Source: Clostridiaceae bacterium
GTDB taxonomy: Bacteria > Bacillota > Clostridia > Oscillospirales > Acutalibacteraceae
Assembly (NCBI GenBank): GCA_021769555.1
Contig: JAETSR010000004.1
Location: forward strand, 124,001-188,000
Length of the DNA stretch: 64,000 nucleotides
Reading direction: 5' to 3'
In this document: positions 47,895 to 56,367 of the stretch, one piece after another
Layout: each line of letters starts with the position of its first letter
Position numbering within the stretch: position 1 is the stretch's first letter
Made by a program: the position numbers and the translations under genes
Notes under the pieces: model-generated
What the model saw: the letters and a program-made list of their open reading frames with translations, nothing else
Told to the model about the DNA's origin: nothing
Database searches by the model: none

Positions 47895-49748
47895 TTACAG
47901 GTCGATATAAATATTATAGTGCAGGAGCCAGTAGTTTATCTGGATGAGATAGGCGAGCATCTGGGGCCCGGCCATAAGCTGGCCGAACCAGGGCTTGCCG
48001 TAGTCGAAGCTCTGGTCCATAAGGGACCTTGCCGCTTCCTCGGAGAGTATCTTGTGGATAGGCTGCAGGCTGTCCCTGAGGATATAGTTGAGCCTCTGCT
48101 TCATTATCTGCTCATAGCCGGGGTTATGGGTCTTGGGGTAGGGGCTCTTTTTGCGCTGCAAAATCTCGTCGGGGAGCAGGCCCTTGGCCGCGTCCCGCAA
48201 AAGCCCCTTGGGCACGCCGCCGGGGCACTTGAAGTCCCAGGGCACGTTAAACACATACTGGGCTATCCTGTGGTCGCAGTAGGGCACGCGCACCTCAAGG
48301 CCGCTCGCCATGCTGCAGCGGTCCTTGCGGTCCAGGAGGGTGGACATGAACCACCTTATATTCAGATAGGATATCTGCCTCATGCGCTGCTGCTCGGGGG
48401 TCTCGCCCTTGAGGGCGGGCACAGCCGCCAGGGTCTCCGAGAGCCGCCTGCCTACGTACTCCTCCATGCCAAGCTGCTCCACTATATCGGGCTTTAGGAG
48501 GGACTGCCGTGTGTCCAGGTTATTGCTCCAGGGGAAGTGGGTGCCGTCGAACATCTCCCGGCGGTGGAACCACGGGTACCCCCCGAATATCTCGTCGGCG
48601 CACTCCCCGCACAGGGCCACCACATGGTTCTTCTTCACCTGCCTGCAAAAGTGCAGGAGGGAGCCATCTATATCCGACATTCCCGGCAGGTCCTTTGCTA
48701 TGACCCCCTCAAAGAGGGAGTCCGCAAGCTGGTCATTATTGCAAAGCAGGGTGGTATGCTCCGTGCCCAGCTCTTCGCTCACCCGCTGGGCCCAGGCCTG
48801 GTCCCGGTCCGGCTGGAAGGAAGAGGGGGTGAAGAACTGGTCGTTGCCTTCGAACTCAAAGGAGTAGGTGGAAAGGCTCCTGCCCTGCTCCTTCAGATAT
48901 TTCGAGGCAATGGCCGTCACCACGCTGGAGTCAAGGCCCCCGGAGAGGAATGTGCAGAGAGGCACGTCTGAGATGAGCTGGCGCTTTACGGTATCCACAA
49001 GCAGCTCCCGGACCGTGCGCACGGTGTCCTCATAGGTCTCGGTATGGGGGGCGGCGGTCAGTTCATAGTACTTATGGTCCTTGAAGCCCTCCCTGTCGTA
49101 AACTGCAAAATGCCCGGGCAGGAGCTCCCTTATGCCCTCGAAGACTCCGTGCCCCGGCGTGCGGGCGGGACCAAGGCCGAATATCTCGCAGAGCCCCTCC
49201 TTTCCTATCACCGGGTTCACCCCCGGGAACTCAAAGAGCCCTTTTATCTCCGACGAGAAAGCGAGCCTGTCGTTTTTGAAGGTGTAGAACAGGGGCTTCA
49301 CCCCGAAGCGGTCCCGGCAAAGGAAGGTGCGCTCCTTTATGCCGTCGTCTATGGCGAAGGCGAAAATGCCGTTGAGCTTCTCCGGGCAGTCCTCGCCGTA
49401 GCACAGATAGGCGTTCAGGACCACTTCCGTGTCGCAGTCGGTATAAAACTCACAGCCCCGGCTCTCAAGGTCGGACCTGAGCTCCGCGGCGTTGTAGAGC
49501 TCGCCGTTATAGGCGATGGTGCACTCCTTCCCCTCCCTCAGGGCCGTCATGGGCTGCTTCCCGTTCTGGGGGTCTATAACGGCCAGGCGCATATGGGACA
49601 GGGCGCAGTGGGCCGAGACATGGGCCCCCTGGTCGTCGGGGCCCCTGTGGGAGAGCCGCCGGGCCATGCGCCGGGCCAGGGCCATCCAGAGATATTTTTC
49701 ATCCAGCAGGCTGTCGTCGTAGTCGGAAAATCCCGCGAATCCGCACAT
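47895..49748 (-). CDS. asnB: Asparagine synthase (glutamine-hydrolysing)
   Basis: This 617-residue two-domain enzyme makes Asn from Asp and glutamine. The glutaminase domain starts at Cys2 (MCGFAGF), with RLSHRGPDDQGAH, RLAVIDPQNGKQPM and YNGELYN. The synthetase domain has the PP-motif CTFLSGGLDSSVVTAIAS and a later MCRRLS-type ligand site. ATG 49748 follows AAAGGG; an upstream ATG at 49766 would displace Cys2 and is unlikely. It complements the ammonia-type asnA at 29 kb. Confidence 0.96.
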   Translation of the reverse strand: MCGFAGFSDYDDSLLDEKYLWMALARRMARRLSHRGPDDQGAHVSAHCALSHMRLAVIDPQNGKQPMTALREGKECTIAYNGELYNAAELRSDLESRGCEFYTDCDTEVVLNAYLCYGEDCPEKLNGIFAFAIDDGIKERTFLCRDRFGVKPLFYTFKNDRLAFSSEIKGLFEFPGVNPVIGKEGLCEIFGLGPARTPGHGVFEGIRELLPGHFAVYDREGFKDHKYYELTAAPHTETYEDTVRTVRELLVDTVKRQLISDVPLCTFLSGGLDSSVVTAIASKYLKEQGRSLSTYSFEFEGNDQFFTPSSFQPDRDQAWAQRVSEELGTEHTTLLCNNDQLADSLFEGVIAKDLPGMSDIDGSLLHFCRQVKKNHVVALCGECADEIFGGYPWFHRREMFDGTHFPWSNNLDTRQSLLKPDIVEQLGMEEYVGRRLSETLAAVPALKGETPEQQRMRQISYLNIRWFMSTLLDRKDRCSMASGLEVRVPYCDHRIAQYVFNVPWDFKCPGGVPKGLLRDAAKGLLPDEILQRKKSPYPKTHNPGYEQIMKQRLNYILRDSLQPIHKILSEEAARSLMDQSFDYGKPWFGQLMAGPQMLAYLIQINYWLLHYNIYIDL

Positions 49749-49837
49749 AAAACCAAACCCTTTCAAATAAGTATAGAAGTCAGCACTCCCATTATATGCA
49801 GGACCCTATGCAGATTTCCTCTAAAAAAGACGTAAGT

Positions 49838-50362
49838 TCAGCCGTTCACATCCTCCCCGGCCAGCTCGCAGAGAATCCGTTCCGCAGCCGCACGCTTGGC
49901 GTTGGCCTCAGCCGCCAGCCTTAGGGCCTCCCGCCGAAGGTCCGCCCCGGCCAGGCAGCTCTCCTCAAGCTCCCGGCATGTCTCCCGCACAGCGCCTGTG
50001 TGGGCCGAAAGGAAGGCCCCGTAGAGCTCCGGGTCCATGGGCCGGCCCTGCAGGAGGGTGCCGATGTCCTGTATGGCTAAGACCTGCTTGAGCATACATA
50101 TCACCGTCAGCGCCGCCAGGTGCTCCCGGCTGTATTTTTTCTTCTCCGGGTGGGGCAGAACGTCCTTTTTCACATAGTTGTTTATCATGGAGTTCGTTAG
50201 CAGAACATCCTCCTCGTCCCGCTCGAAGAACCGCAGGCTGTCCCGAAGGTACTGCAGCACCTGGTCCACGTAGAGCGGTATGGCGGGAAGCTGCTCCCAC
50301 TGTGGACACGTGAGCTCCCGCCCCTCCCCCGCCCAGCTTATTATCTTTTCGTATGCGCTCAT
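49838..50362 (-). CDS. DUF1836 domain protein
   Basis: This 174-residue soluble protein has a helix-turn-helix-like or MerR-like N-terminal half typical of DUF1836 (LYVDQVLQYLRDSLRFFERDEED, LTNSMINNYVKKDVLP). A regulatory role is suggested in the family but unproven. ATG 50362 with GGAGG seven bp upstream. It ends just before the three HAD genes on the same strand, spaced 14 bp, so it is the last gene of their unit. Confidence 0.87.
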   Translation of the reverse strand: MSAYEKIISWAGEGRELTCPQWEQLPAIPLYVDQVLQYLRDSLRFFERDEEDVLLTNSMINNYVKKDVLPHPEKKKYSREHLAALTVICMLKQVLAIQDIGTLLQGRPMDPELYGAFLSAHTGAVRETCRELEESCLAGADLRREALRLAAEANAKRAAAERILCELAGEDVNG

Positions 50363-50376
50363 ATTCTCCTCCATAT

Positions 50377-51153
50377 CTACAGCAGCTCCAAAAGGCCGGA
50401 AATTTTATCTATGCGCCTGATATCCGGGCCCGAAGCCTCCGCTGAGGCAATGCCGCCGGCGGCCTGGATATAGTCAATGCCAAAGTCCCTGTCAAGGCGC
50501 GGGGACCACTGGGCCGCGCTTATCAGCACCGGGACAATGCCCAGGGCCGCCGCCCCCGCCAGGTTTTTGGGGTTATCGTCAATGAACACCGTCTGCTCCG
50601 GGGGCAGGCCCATTTTTGAGAGGGCGTCCCGGAACATCCCCGGGTCGGGCTTCAGGGCGCCCAGCTCAAAGCTGAAGGTGGCGCAGTCAAAGTATTTTAG
50701 TATGCCGAGGTGCTCAAGCAGGGGCACGATAGAGGGCCAGGTGTCGGAGATAATGCCCAGCTTATACCTGCCCTGCAGGGCCTTCAGCGTATCGGCGGCG
50801 CCGTCGAACAGCCGGGAATTGCCGTCCTTATTATATACCTTGTCCCGGGCGACGGCTTCTATTTCCTCGCCTTTAAGTCCCAGGCCGAGCTCGTCTGAAA
50901 GCACGGTGTAATACCGGAGGAAGACGTCGTACTCCTCCTCTGTGGAGAGCACCGGCCGGCTTCGCTCCACGGCGCGCTCCCTGTAGGCGCGGTCCTTCGC
51001 GGCCCTCACCCTTTCCGGGGGCATGGCGTCCAGCTTCTCAGGGGGGAAATATCTTTTTGCCAGCTCCGAAAACATGAAGCTCCCCGAGGGCGGGTACAGG
51101 AGCGTGCCGCCCAGGTCAAAGAATATCCCCCTGATATCATGCAGCTTTTCCAT
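50377..51153 (-). CDS. HAD-like hydrolase, paralogue 3 of 3
   Basis: This 258-residue haloacid-dehalogenase-fold protein has motif I FFDLGGTL, motif II GIISDTWPS, motif III ALKPDPGMF and motif IV VFIDDNPKN. The second Asp of motif I (DxD) is Gly, so the classic phosphatase acid/base is missing. The C-terminal extension GIDYIQAAGGIASAEASGPDI is longer than in the other two copies. ATG 51153 has a strong GAGGGGGG site. It overlaps the next copy by 3 bp or is adjacent to its stop. Confidence 0.87.
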   Translation of the reverse strand: MEKLHDIRGIFFDLGGTLLYPPSGSFMFSELAKRYFPPEKLDAMPPERVRAAKDRAYRERAVERSRPVLSTEEEYDVFLRYYTVLSDELGLGLKGEEIEAVARDKVYNKDGNSRLFDGAADTLKALQGRYKLGIISDTWPSIVPLLEHLGILKYFDCATFSFELGALKPDPGMFRDALSKMGLPPEQTVFIDDNPKNLAGAAALGIVPVLISAAQWSPRLDRDFGIDYIQAAGGIASAEASGPDIRRIDKISGLLELL

Positions 51154-51167
51154 AGCATGTTCCCCCC

Positions 51168-51872
51168 TCACATATCCAAAAGCTCCAGGATACCGGATAT
51201 CCTGTCTATATTCGCTATGCCCTCCACAGGCTCTATCCCCGGCATTTCCCTTATCAGCACCGGGTTTATCCCGGCTTTTTCTGCCCCTTCCAGGTTCCGG
51301 GCGCTGTCGTCGATGAAGACGGTATTTTCAGCGGGCAGGCCCATTTTACTAAGGGCGTCCTGATACATCCTCTGGTCTGGCTTGAACGTGCCCAGCTCGA
51401 AGCTGAATGTAACACAGTCGAAGTATTTCAATATATCAAGATATTCCAGCAGGGGCACAATGGAGGGCCAGGTGTCCGAGATTATCCCCAGCCTGTACCT
51501 GCCGCGGACAGCCTTTAAGGTCTCGACGCTGCTGTCAAACAGCCTGTAGTTATCAGCCTTATTATAGACCTTATCCTCGGTGACTGTGCGAAGGTCCCCG
51601 TCCGTCAGCCCCAGCTCCGGAAGGGCCTCGGAGACCGCCCTGTAATACTCGTAAAACTGGGCGTACTCCTCGTCTGTAGTGTGCAGCAGGTGGCGCTCGT
51701 CCAGCCTTTTGCTCGCCCTGTCCATTGCGGCCCGGACAGAGGGCTCCGCAAGCTTCTCCTTTGGGAAATACCTGTAGGCGAGCTCTGAAAACATCCAGCT
51801 GCCCGAGGGCGGGTATATGAGCGTGCCCCCCAGGTCAAAGAAAATCCCCCTGATATCATGCAGCTTTTCCAT
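51168..51872 (-). CDS. HAD-like hydrolase, paralogue 2 of 3
   Basis: This 234-residue protein is the closest relative of the 50.4-kb copy: both begin MEKLHDIRGIFFDLGGTL and share YPPSGS and LGIISDTWPSIVPLLE. Motif III is FKPDQRMYQ and motif IV VFIDDSARN. Motif I is again DLGGT. ATG 51872 follows AAGGAGAG. The gene ends inside the spacing of paralogue 3. Confidence 0.87.
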   Translation of the reverse strand: MEKLHDIRGIFFDLGGTLIYPPSGSWMFSELAYRYFPKEKLAEPSVRAAMDRASKRLDERHLLHTTDEEYAQFYEYYRAVSEALPELGLTDGDLRTVTEDKVYNKADNYRLFDSSVETLKAVRGRYRLGIISDTWPSIVPLLEYLDILKYFDCVTFSFELGTFKPDQRMYQDALSKMGLPAENTVFIDDSARNLEGAEKAGINPVLIREMPGIEPVEGIANIDRISGILELLDM

Positions 51873-51893
51873 GAAAATCTCTCCTTCCAAAAA

Positions 51894-52610
51894 TCAGTCC
51901 AGCAAATCCAGGAGCCCCGAAATGCGGTCTATGCTGTGCACGCCTTCAACGGGCTGGGTGCCGCCCATGAGGGCCATATGTACCGGGTGGCGTATGAGCA
52001 CCGGGTTTATGCCCATCTTTTGCGCCCCCAGCACATTCCCCGGCAGGTCGTCCACAAAGAGGGTGTTCTCCGGGGGCAGGCCCATCTTCTCCAAAGCGTC
52101 CCGATACATCGCCGGCGAGGGCTTGAACACCCCCAGCCGGAAGCTGTAGGTCTCACAGTCGAAATATTTCTCTATGCCCATTTGGGCCAGCATGTCCCAT
52201 ACCGAGGGCCAGTTGTCTGAAATTATCCCGAGCTTATACCGTCCGCGCAGGGCCTCAAGGGTTTCAACGGTGTCGTCGAAAATCCGGAAGTTCGACATAT
52301 TATATACCTTATCGTCGGTTATCTCCCTTATATCCCTGTCAGTAAGCCCCAGCTCCGGAAGGCTCCCCGCCAGGGCGCCATAGAACCGGGCGAAGCGCCC
52401 GTGCTCCTCCTTTGTGGTGCTGAGAAGGTGGTTTGACTCAAGCTCCGCGTTTGCCCTCTTCACGAGCTCTATATTTTCGGGCCTGCCCATTACCTCCCGG
52501 GGGAAGTATTTATAGGCGAGCTCAGGGAAGAGCCAGCTCCCCGAGGGCGGGTACATGAGCGTCCCGCCAAGGTCGAAGAATATGCCCTTTATGGTGCTCA
52601 GCTTTTTCAA
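51894..52610 (-). CDS. HAD-like hydrolase, paralogue 1 of 3
   Basis: This 238-residue protein begins MKKLSTIKGIFFDLGGTL. Motif II GIISDNWPSVWDM, motif III FKPSPAMYRDA and motif IV LFVDDLPGN are intact, while motif I carries Gly for the second Asp as in its neighbours. TTG start at 52610 behind AAAGGAG. First gene of the four-gene unit HAD-HAD-HAD-DUF1836, driven by the promoter at 52638-52666. Confidence 0.87.
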   Translation of the reverse strand: MKKLSTIKGIFFDLGGTLMYPPSGSWLFPELAYKYFPREVMGRPENIELVKRANAELESNHLLSTTKEEHGRFARFYGALAGSLPELGLTDRDIREITDDKVYNMSNFRIFDDTVETLEALRGRYKLGIISDNWPSVWDMLAQMGIEKYFDCETYSFRLGVFKPSPAMYRDALEKMGLPPENTLFVDDLPGNVLGAQKMGINPVLIRHPVHMALMGGTQPVEGVHSIDRISGLLDLLD

Positions 52611-52637
52611 GTAGTCAGCTCCTTTGCCTTTTCCAGT

Positions 52638-52666
52638 ATTGTAAACCATATCATGGGCTTTGTCAA
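52638..52666 (-). promoter_or_regulatory. Sigma-A promoter for the HAD triplet operon
   Basis: TTGACA (52666-52661), a 17-bp spacer and TACAAT (52643-52638) lie on the minus strand. Confidence 0.85.
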
Positions 52667-52686
52667 ATTTTTTATTACGGAAAATC

Positions 52687-52715
52687 TTGACAAGTAAACT
52701 TGGCAGTGATATAAT
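52687..52715 (+). promoter_or_regulatory. Consensus sigma-A promoter for the DUF6442/XRE unit
   Basis: TTGACA (52687-52692), a 17-bp spacer and TATAAT (52710-52715). The first operator covers the spacer. Confidence 0.9.
52690..52703. promoter_or_regulatory. Operator copy 1 (ACAAGT-AA-ACTTGG)
   Basis: This inverted repeat overlaps the -35 box and spacer of the promoter. It matches copy 2 except for one base; both are followed by CA. Confidence 0.65.
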
Positions 52716-52724
52716 GGGCTCGTA

Positions 52725-52738
52725 CCAAGTAAACTTGG
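52725..52738. promoter_or_regulatory. Operator copy 2 (CCAAGT-AA-ACTTGG)
   Basis: A perfect 6-bp inverted repeat around AA, 35 bp from copy 1 and just after the predicted start site. It is likely bound by the XRE protein at 53082. Confidence 0.65.
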
Positions 52739-52761
52739 CAAGAAGATATGGAGGCGCACAT

Positions 52762-53085
52762 ATGAACAGGGAAGAGATACTTGAAAAAAGCCGCAGGGAG
52801 AATAAGAACCAGGACGTCTACGAGCAGGAGGTCATGAAGCAGGCGAACGCGTGGTCGGCCTTTGTGATGGTCGTCCTCGCGCTGGTCTTTTGGCTGGCGC
52901 AGATATATTCAGGCGGCGGCATAAACTACGGCTTCTGGGCGCTGGTCTTCGCCTCCAATATGACTAACTTCTGGGTGAAGTACGTGAGGCTCCGCCGCCG
53001 GCACGAGCTGATTTTTGCCGTTGCCTACACCATAGTGGTGCTCCTGATGTCCTTCTGCCACATATACAGCCTTATTACTAAATGA
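52762..53085 (+). CDS. DUF6442 family membrane protein
   Basis: This 107-residue protein starts with a charged helix (MNREEILEKSRRENKNQDVYEQE). Three transmembrane helices follow (about 34-50, 55-72, 84-102). Small proteins of this type are regularly coupled to an XRE regulator; their role is unknown. ATG 52762 follows GGAGG; it overlaps the XRE gene (ATGA). Confidence 0.82.
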   Translation: MNREEILEKSRRENKNQDVYEQEVMKQANAWSAFVMVVLALVFWLAQIYSGGGINYGFWALVFASNMTNFWVKYVRLRRRHELIFAVAYTIVVLLMSFCHIYSLITK

Positions 53086-53288
53086 ACGATAAGCTGATAC
53101 TGAAAAACCGCCTGAAAGCGGCCCGCACAGAGCGGGGGCTCTCCCAGAATCAGCTAGCGGAGCTGGTGGGCGTGTCCAGAAACACAATAAGCTCCATAGA
53201 GACCGGGCAGTTCAGCCCCACGGCAAAGCTGGCGCTGATACTCTGCACTGCCCTTGACAAGAAATTTGAGGAGCTTTTTTACTTCTAA
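53082..53288 (+). CDS. XRE-family regulator (68 aa)
   Basis: This is a compact helix-turn-helix protein: LSQNQLAELVGVSRNTISSIE at about residues 20-40, followed by the C-terminal helix LALILCTALDKKFEELFYF. It is co-translated with the DUF6442 protein and presumably binds the two operators upstream, repressing its own operon. Confidence 0.93.
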   Translation: MNDKLILKNRLKAARTERGLSQNQLAELVGVSRNTISSIETGQFSPTAKLALILCTALDKKFEELFYF

Positions 53289-53315
53289 TTTGGGGAAAAG
53301 CCCAAATGTTAATCT

Positions 53316-53351
53316 CCGTTGCTTGCGGCAACGGGCAGTTTTCCGTACAAT
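53316..53351 (+). promoter_or_regulatory. Promoter with inverted repeat over the -35
   Basis: TTGCGG (53323-53328), a 17-bp spacer and TACAAT (53346-53351) form the promoter. The perfect repeat CCGTTGC/GCAACGG (53316-53322, 53328-53334) overlaps the -35, as expected for an autoregulated repressor. A weak hairpin (ATTTGGG/CCCAAAT, 53288-53307) lies just before. Confidence 0.55.
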
Positions 53352-53388
53352 ATGGGCAAATACTTCATAGAAAAGAGGTCATCCCCAA

Positions 53389-53898
53389 ATGCTGAACGAA
53401 AACATCAGAGCCCTCAGAAAATCCAAGGGCCTCTCCCAGGAGGAGTTAGCCGCCAAGCTGAACGTGGTGCGGCAGACCGTCTCAAAATGGGAGCAGGGCC
53501 TCTCGGCCCCAGACTCCGACATGCTCATGGCTATCTCAGACGCCCTCGGGGCCCCTGTGAGCACTCTCCTCGGGGAGACGGTAAAAGAGGCGGGCCCAGA
53601 CGAGCTGAAGGCTATCTCAGAGAAGCTCGAAGTCATAAACCACCAGCTGGCCCGGCGGAGGGCCGACAGGAGGCGGGCGCTCACCTGGGCGCTGATAGCC
53701 CTGTGCGTGATGATAACGGTTATATTCGCCGTGGTTATCGTGCTTGGCAGCCCATATCAGGACTGGGACTGGAGCGACCCGGAGCTCGCCATTGTGGGCA
53801 CGGCCTATCACGCCTTCGAGTGGGTGTTCATCAGAACGGCGCCCTTCGCGCTCATAGGCTCGGCTGTCCTTATTGCCCTGATTCACAGGAAAGATTAA
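53389..53898 (+). CDS. XRE regulator with C-terminal membrane segment
   Basis: This 169-residue protein has an N-terminal helix-turn-helix (LSQEELAAKLNVVRQTVSKWEQG, residues about 15-37) and two C-terminal transmembrane helices (about 103-122 and 146-165). This places the DNA-binding domain at the membrane, as in other clostridial one-component HTH/membrane proteins. The signal sensed is unknown. The Shine-Dalgarno GAGG is rather far (12 bp). Confidence 0.85.
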   Translation: MLNENIRALRKSKGLSQEELAAKLNVVRQTVSKWEQGLSAPDSDMLMAISDALGAPVSTLLGETVKEAGPDELKAISEKLEVINHQLARRRADRRRALTWALIALCVMITVIFAVVIVLGSPYQDWDWSDPELAIVGTAYHAFEWVFIRTAPFALIGSAVLIALIHRKD

Positions 53899-53914
53899 AA
53901 CTGCTCTTCAAAGG

Positions 53915-53943
53915 TTGCCTTTCACCCCGTCTTATGGTAAAAT
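53915..53943 (+). promoter_or_regulatory. Sigma-A promoter for pcrA
   Basis: TTGCCT (53915-53920), a 17-bp spacer and TAAAAT (53938-53943). Confidence 0.6.
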
Positions 53944-53982
53944 CTATGAGACTGGAATTTTACTATGAGAGGTAACGCGAAA

Positions 53983-56355
53983 ATGGGTTTTGATAAAGAG
54001 GAAATACTTGAGCTGCGCCGAAGGGTGCTGAAAAAGGACTTCTCCCGGATGAACGAGCGCCAGCAGCAGGCCGTCTTTCACACAGACGGCCCTGTGCTGA
54101 TTCTGGCCGGGGCGGGCAGCGGCAAGACCACCGTGCTTGTGAACCGCATAGCCAATCTGGTGCGCTACGGCAGGGCCTATGAGAGCACATTCATACAGCC
54201 GGAGTTTACAGACGCCGACGCCGAAAACTGCAAAAGCTACCTTGAGGGCGGGGAGCTCTCTGAGATAACCCGGGCCCGGCTCTCGGTATCAGCCCCCATG
54301 CCCTGGAGGATAATGGCCATCACCTTCACCAATAAGGCGGCGGGGGAGCTCAAGGACCGCCTCTCGGCAATGCTTGGGGAGCCCGGGCAGGATATCTGGG
54401 CCTCCACCTTCCACTCAAGCTGCGCCAGAATGCTGCGCCGGGACGGCGGGCGGCTTGGGTACAGCTCCCATTTCACAATATACGATACCGACGACAGCCG
54501 CAGGCTCATGAAGGACGTTATGCGGGACCTTGAGATAAACGAGAAGAACCTCTCCCATAAGGCCATACTCTCGGAGATATCCCGGGCCAAGGACAGCCTT
54601 ATCTCCCCGGAGGAGTACGAGTCCCAGGCGGGCGCGGACTTTAGGCTAAAGGTGATAGCCAGGGCCTATCTCGCCTACCAGCGCAGGCTCTCGGACTCCG
54701 ACGCCATGGACTTCGACGATTTACTGGTGAACACCGTGAGGCTTTTCGAGAAGTGCCCGGACGTGCTGGAATACTACCAGGACCGGTTCAAATATATCAT
54801 GGTGGACGAGTACCAGGACACGAACCACGCCCAGTACCGCTTTGTGAGCCTTTTAGCCGCAAAGCACAATAACCTCTGCGTGGTGGGCGACGACGACCAG
54901 AGCATATATAAGTTCCGGGGGGCAACTATCGAGAACATCATGAACTTCGAGCAGGACTTTCCCGGGGCCATGGTGGTGCGCCTTGAGCAGAACTACCGCT
55001 CCACCCAGAACATACTGGACGCGGCCAACGCCGTCATAGCCCATAATTTAGAGCGCAAGGGCAAGACCCTCTGGACCGCCGCCGGTCCCGGGGAGAAGCT
55101 GCGCCTGCACACTGCCGAGAACGAGCAGGACGAGGCGGACAGGGTCGCCCGGGTGATTCTCGACGGGGTCGCGAAGGGTAGGAAATTCTCAGACTACGCC
55201 GTGCTGTACCGCATGAACTCCCAATCCCTCACCTTCGAGAGGATGTTCGCAAAGTCCGGCGTGCCCCACAGGATAATCGGCGGCACCCGCTTTTTTGACA
55301 GGAAAGAGGTCCGGGACATGATTGCCTATCTCAGCGTCATAAACAATCCCGGGGACGAGATAAGGCTCAGGCGAATACTGAACACCCCAAAAAGAGGCAT
55401 CGGCGACAAGACAGCCGACACCGCCGCGGGGATAGGCCAGCAGGTTGGGGAGAGCATGTTCCAGGTCATAAGCCACCCGGAGGAGTACCCGGCCATCACC
55501 AAGGCCGCCGCAAAGAAGCTCACGGAGTTCTCGCGCATGATGCAGGAGCTCATAGACAGGAACGAGGATGGCATGGCCCCCAGCGAGCTCTACGCCGAGC
55601 TCTTGGAGCAGACAGGCTATACCATGTTCCTGCGCGCGGATGAGCCCGAGAAGGCCGAGGAGCGCATAGAGAACGTGCAGGAGCTCTCGAGCATGCTCCA
55701 GCGCTATGAGCAGGAGAACGGCGAGGACGCCAGCCTCTCCGGCTTTTTGGAGGAGGTGGCCCTGTTCACGGACATTGACAACTACGACCAGGAGGCCGAC
55801 TCCGCGGTGCTCATGACCATACACTCCGCAAAGGGCCTTGAGTTCCCGGTGGTATTCCTGCCCGGCTGGGAGGAGGGGGTCTTCCCCGGAAACTCGGTGC
55901 TGTATGACCCTTCGGAGGCGGAGGAGGAGAGAAGGCTTGCCTATGTGGCTATAACGAGGGCCAGGGAGGAGCTCTATATCTATAACGCCGAGAGCCGCAT
56001 GATATTCGGCTCCACCAGCCATAACAGGATATCCCGCTTCGCCGGCGAGATACCCGAGGAGCTTATTGAGCGCAGCCGCTCAAGGGATTACGGGCCCGTG
56101 AGCTTCTCCTTCGGCAGCGGCATGAAGGAGGGCCCGGCGGCTCAAAGGTCCAGGCCGGCCTATACGCCCCCGGCCCATAAGCCCGCCCCCGCCGGGACCT
56201 ATAACGTGGGGGACAGCGTTCAGCACAAGACCTTCGGCACCGGGCTCATACTCAGCGCCGCGCCCATGGCAAACGACACTCTTTTGGAGATAGCCTTTGA
56301 CAAGGCCGGGACAAAGAAGCTCATGGCGAACTTCGCAAGGCTCACAAAGCTTTAA
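53983..56355 (+). CDS. pcrA: ATP-dependent DNA helicase PcrA/UvrD
   Basis: This 790-residue superfamily 1A 3'-5' helicase acts in repair and replication. Motif I LAGAGSGKTT (41-50); MAITFTNKAAGELKDRL (Ia); VDEYQDTNHAQY (II); GDDDQSIYKFRGA (III); RLEQNYRSTQNIL (IV); MTIHSAKGLEFPVVFLPG (V); RLAYVAITRARE (VI). An insert of about 45 residues separates motif I from Ia, as in related Ruminococcaceae. The C-terminal end GDSVQHKTFGTGLIL...MANFARLTKL is the Tudor-like RNA-polymerase binding domain. I use ATG 53983 (AGAGGT at 9 bp) over 53965. Confidence 0.95.
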   Translation: MGFDKEEILELRRRVLKKDFSRMNERQQQAVFHTDGPVLILAGAGSGKTTVLVNRIANLVRYGRAYESTFIQPEFTDADAENCKSYLEGGELSEITRARLSVSAPMPWRIMAITFTNKAAGELKDRLSAMLGEPGQDIWASTFHSSCARMLRRDGGRLGYSSHFTIYDTDDSRRLMKDVMRDLEINEKNLSHKAILSEISRAKDSLISPEEYESQAGADFRLKVIARAYLAYQRRLSDSDAMDFDDLLVNTVRLFEKCPDVLEYYQDRFKYIMVDEYQDTNHAQYRFVSLLAAKHNNLCVVGDDDQSIYKFRGATIENIMNFEQDFPGAMVVRLEQNYRSTQNILDAANAVIAHNLERKGKTLWTAAGPGEKLRLHTAENEQDEADRVARVILDGVAKGRKFSDYAVLYRMNSQSLTFERMFAKSGVPHRIIGGTRFFDRKEVRDMIAYLSVINNPGDEIRLRRILNTPKRGIGDKTADTAAGIGQQVGESMFQVISHPEEYPAITKAAAKKLTEFSRMMQELIDRNEDGMAPSELYAELLEQTGYTMFLRADEPEKAEERIENVQELSSMLQRYEQENGEDASLSGFLEEVALFTDIDNYDQEADSAVLMTIHSAKGLEFPVVFLPGWEEGVFPGNSVLYDPSEAEEERRLAYVAITRAREELYIYNAESRMIFGSTSHNRISRFAGEIPEELIERSRSRDYGPVSFSFGSGMKEGPAAQRSRPAYTPPAHKPAPAGTYNVGDSVQHKTFGTGLILSAAPMANDTLLEIAFDKAGTKKLMANFARLTKL

Positions 56356-56367
56356 GGGGGCGGGAGC

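Noticed and set aside
50377-52610. The HAD triplet as broken or recently recombined copies
   Set aside because: All three are full-length, have intact motifs II-IV, distinct sequences and separate ribosome sites, so they look like established paralogues.
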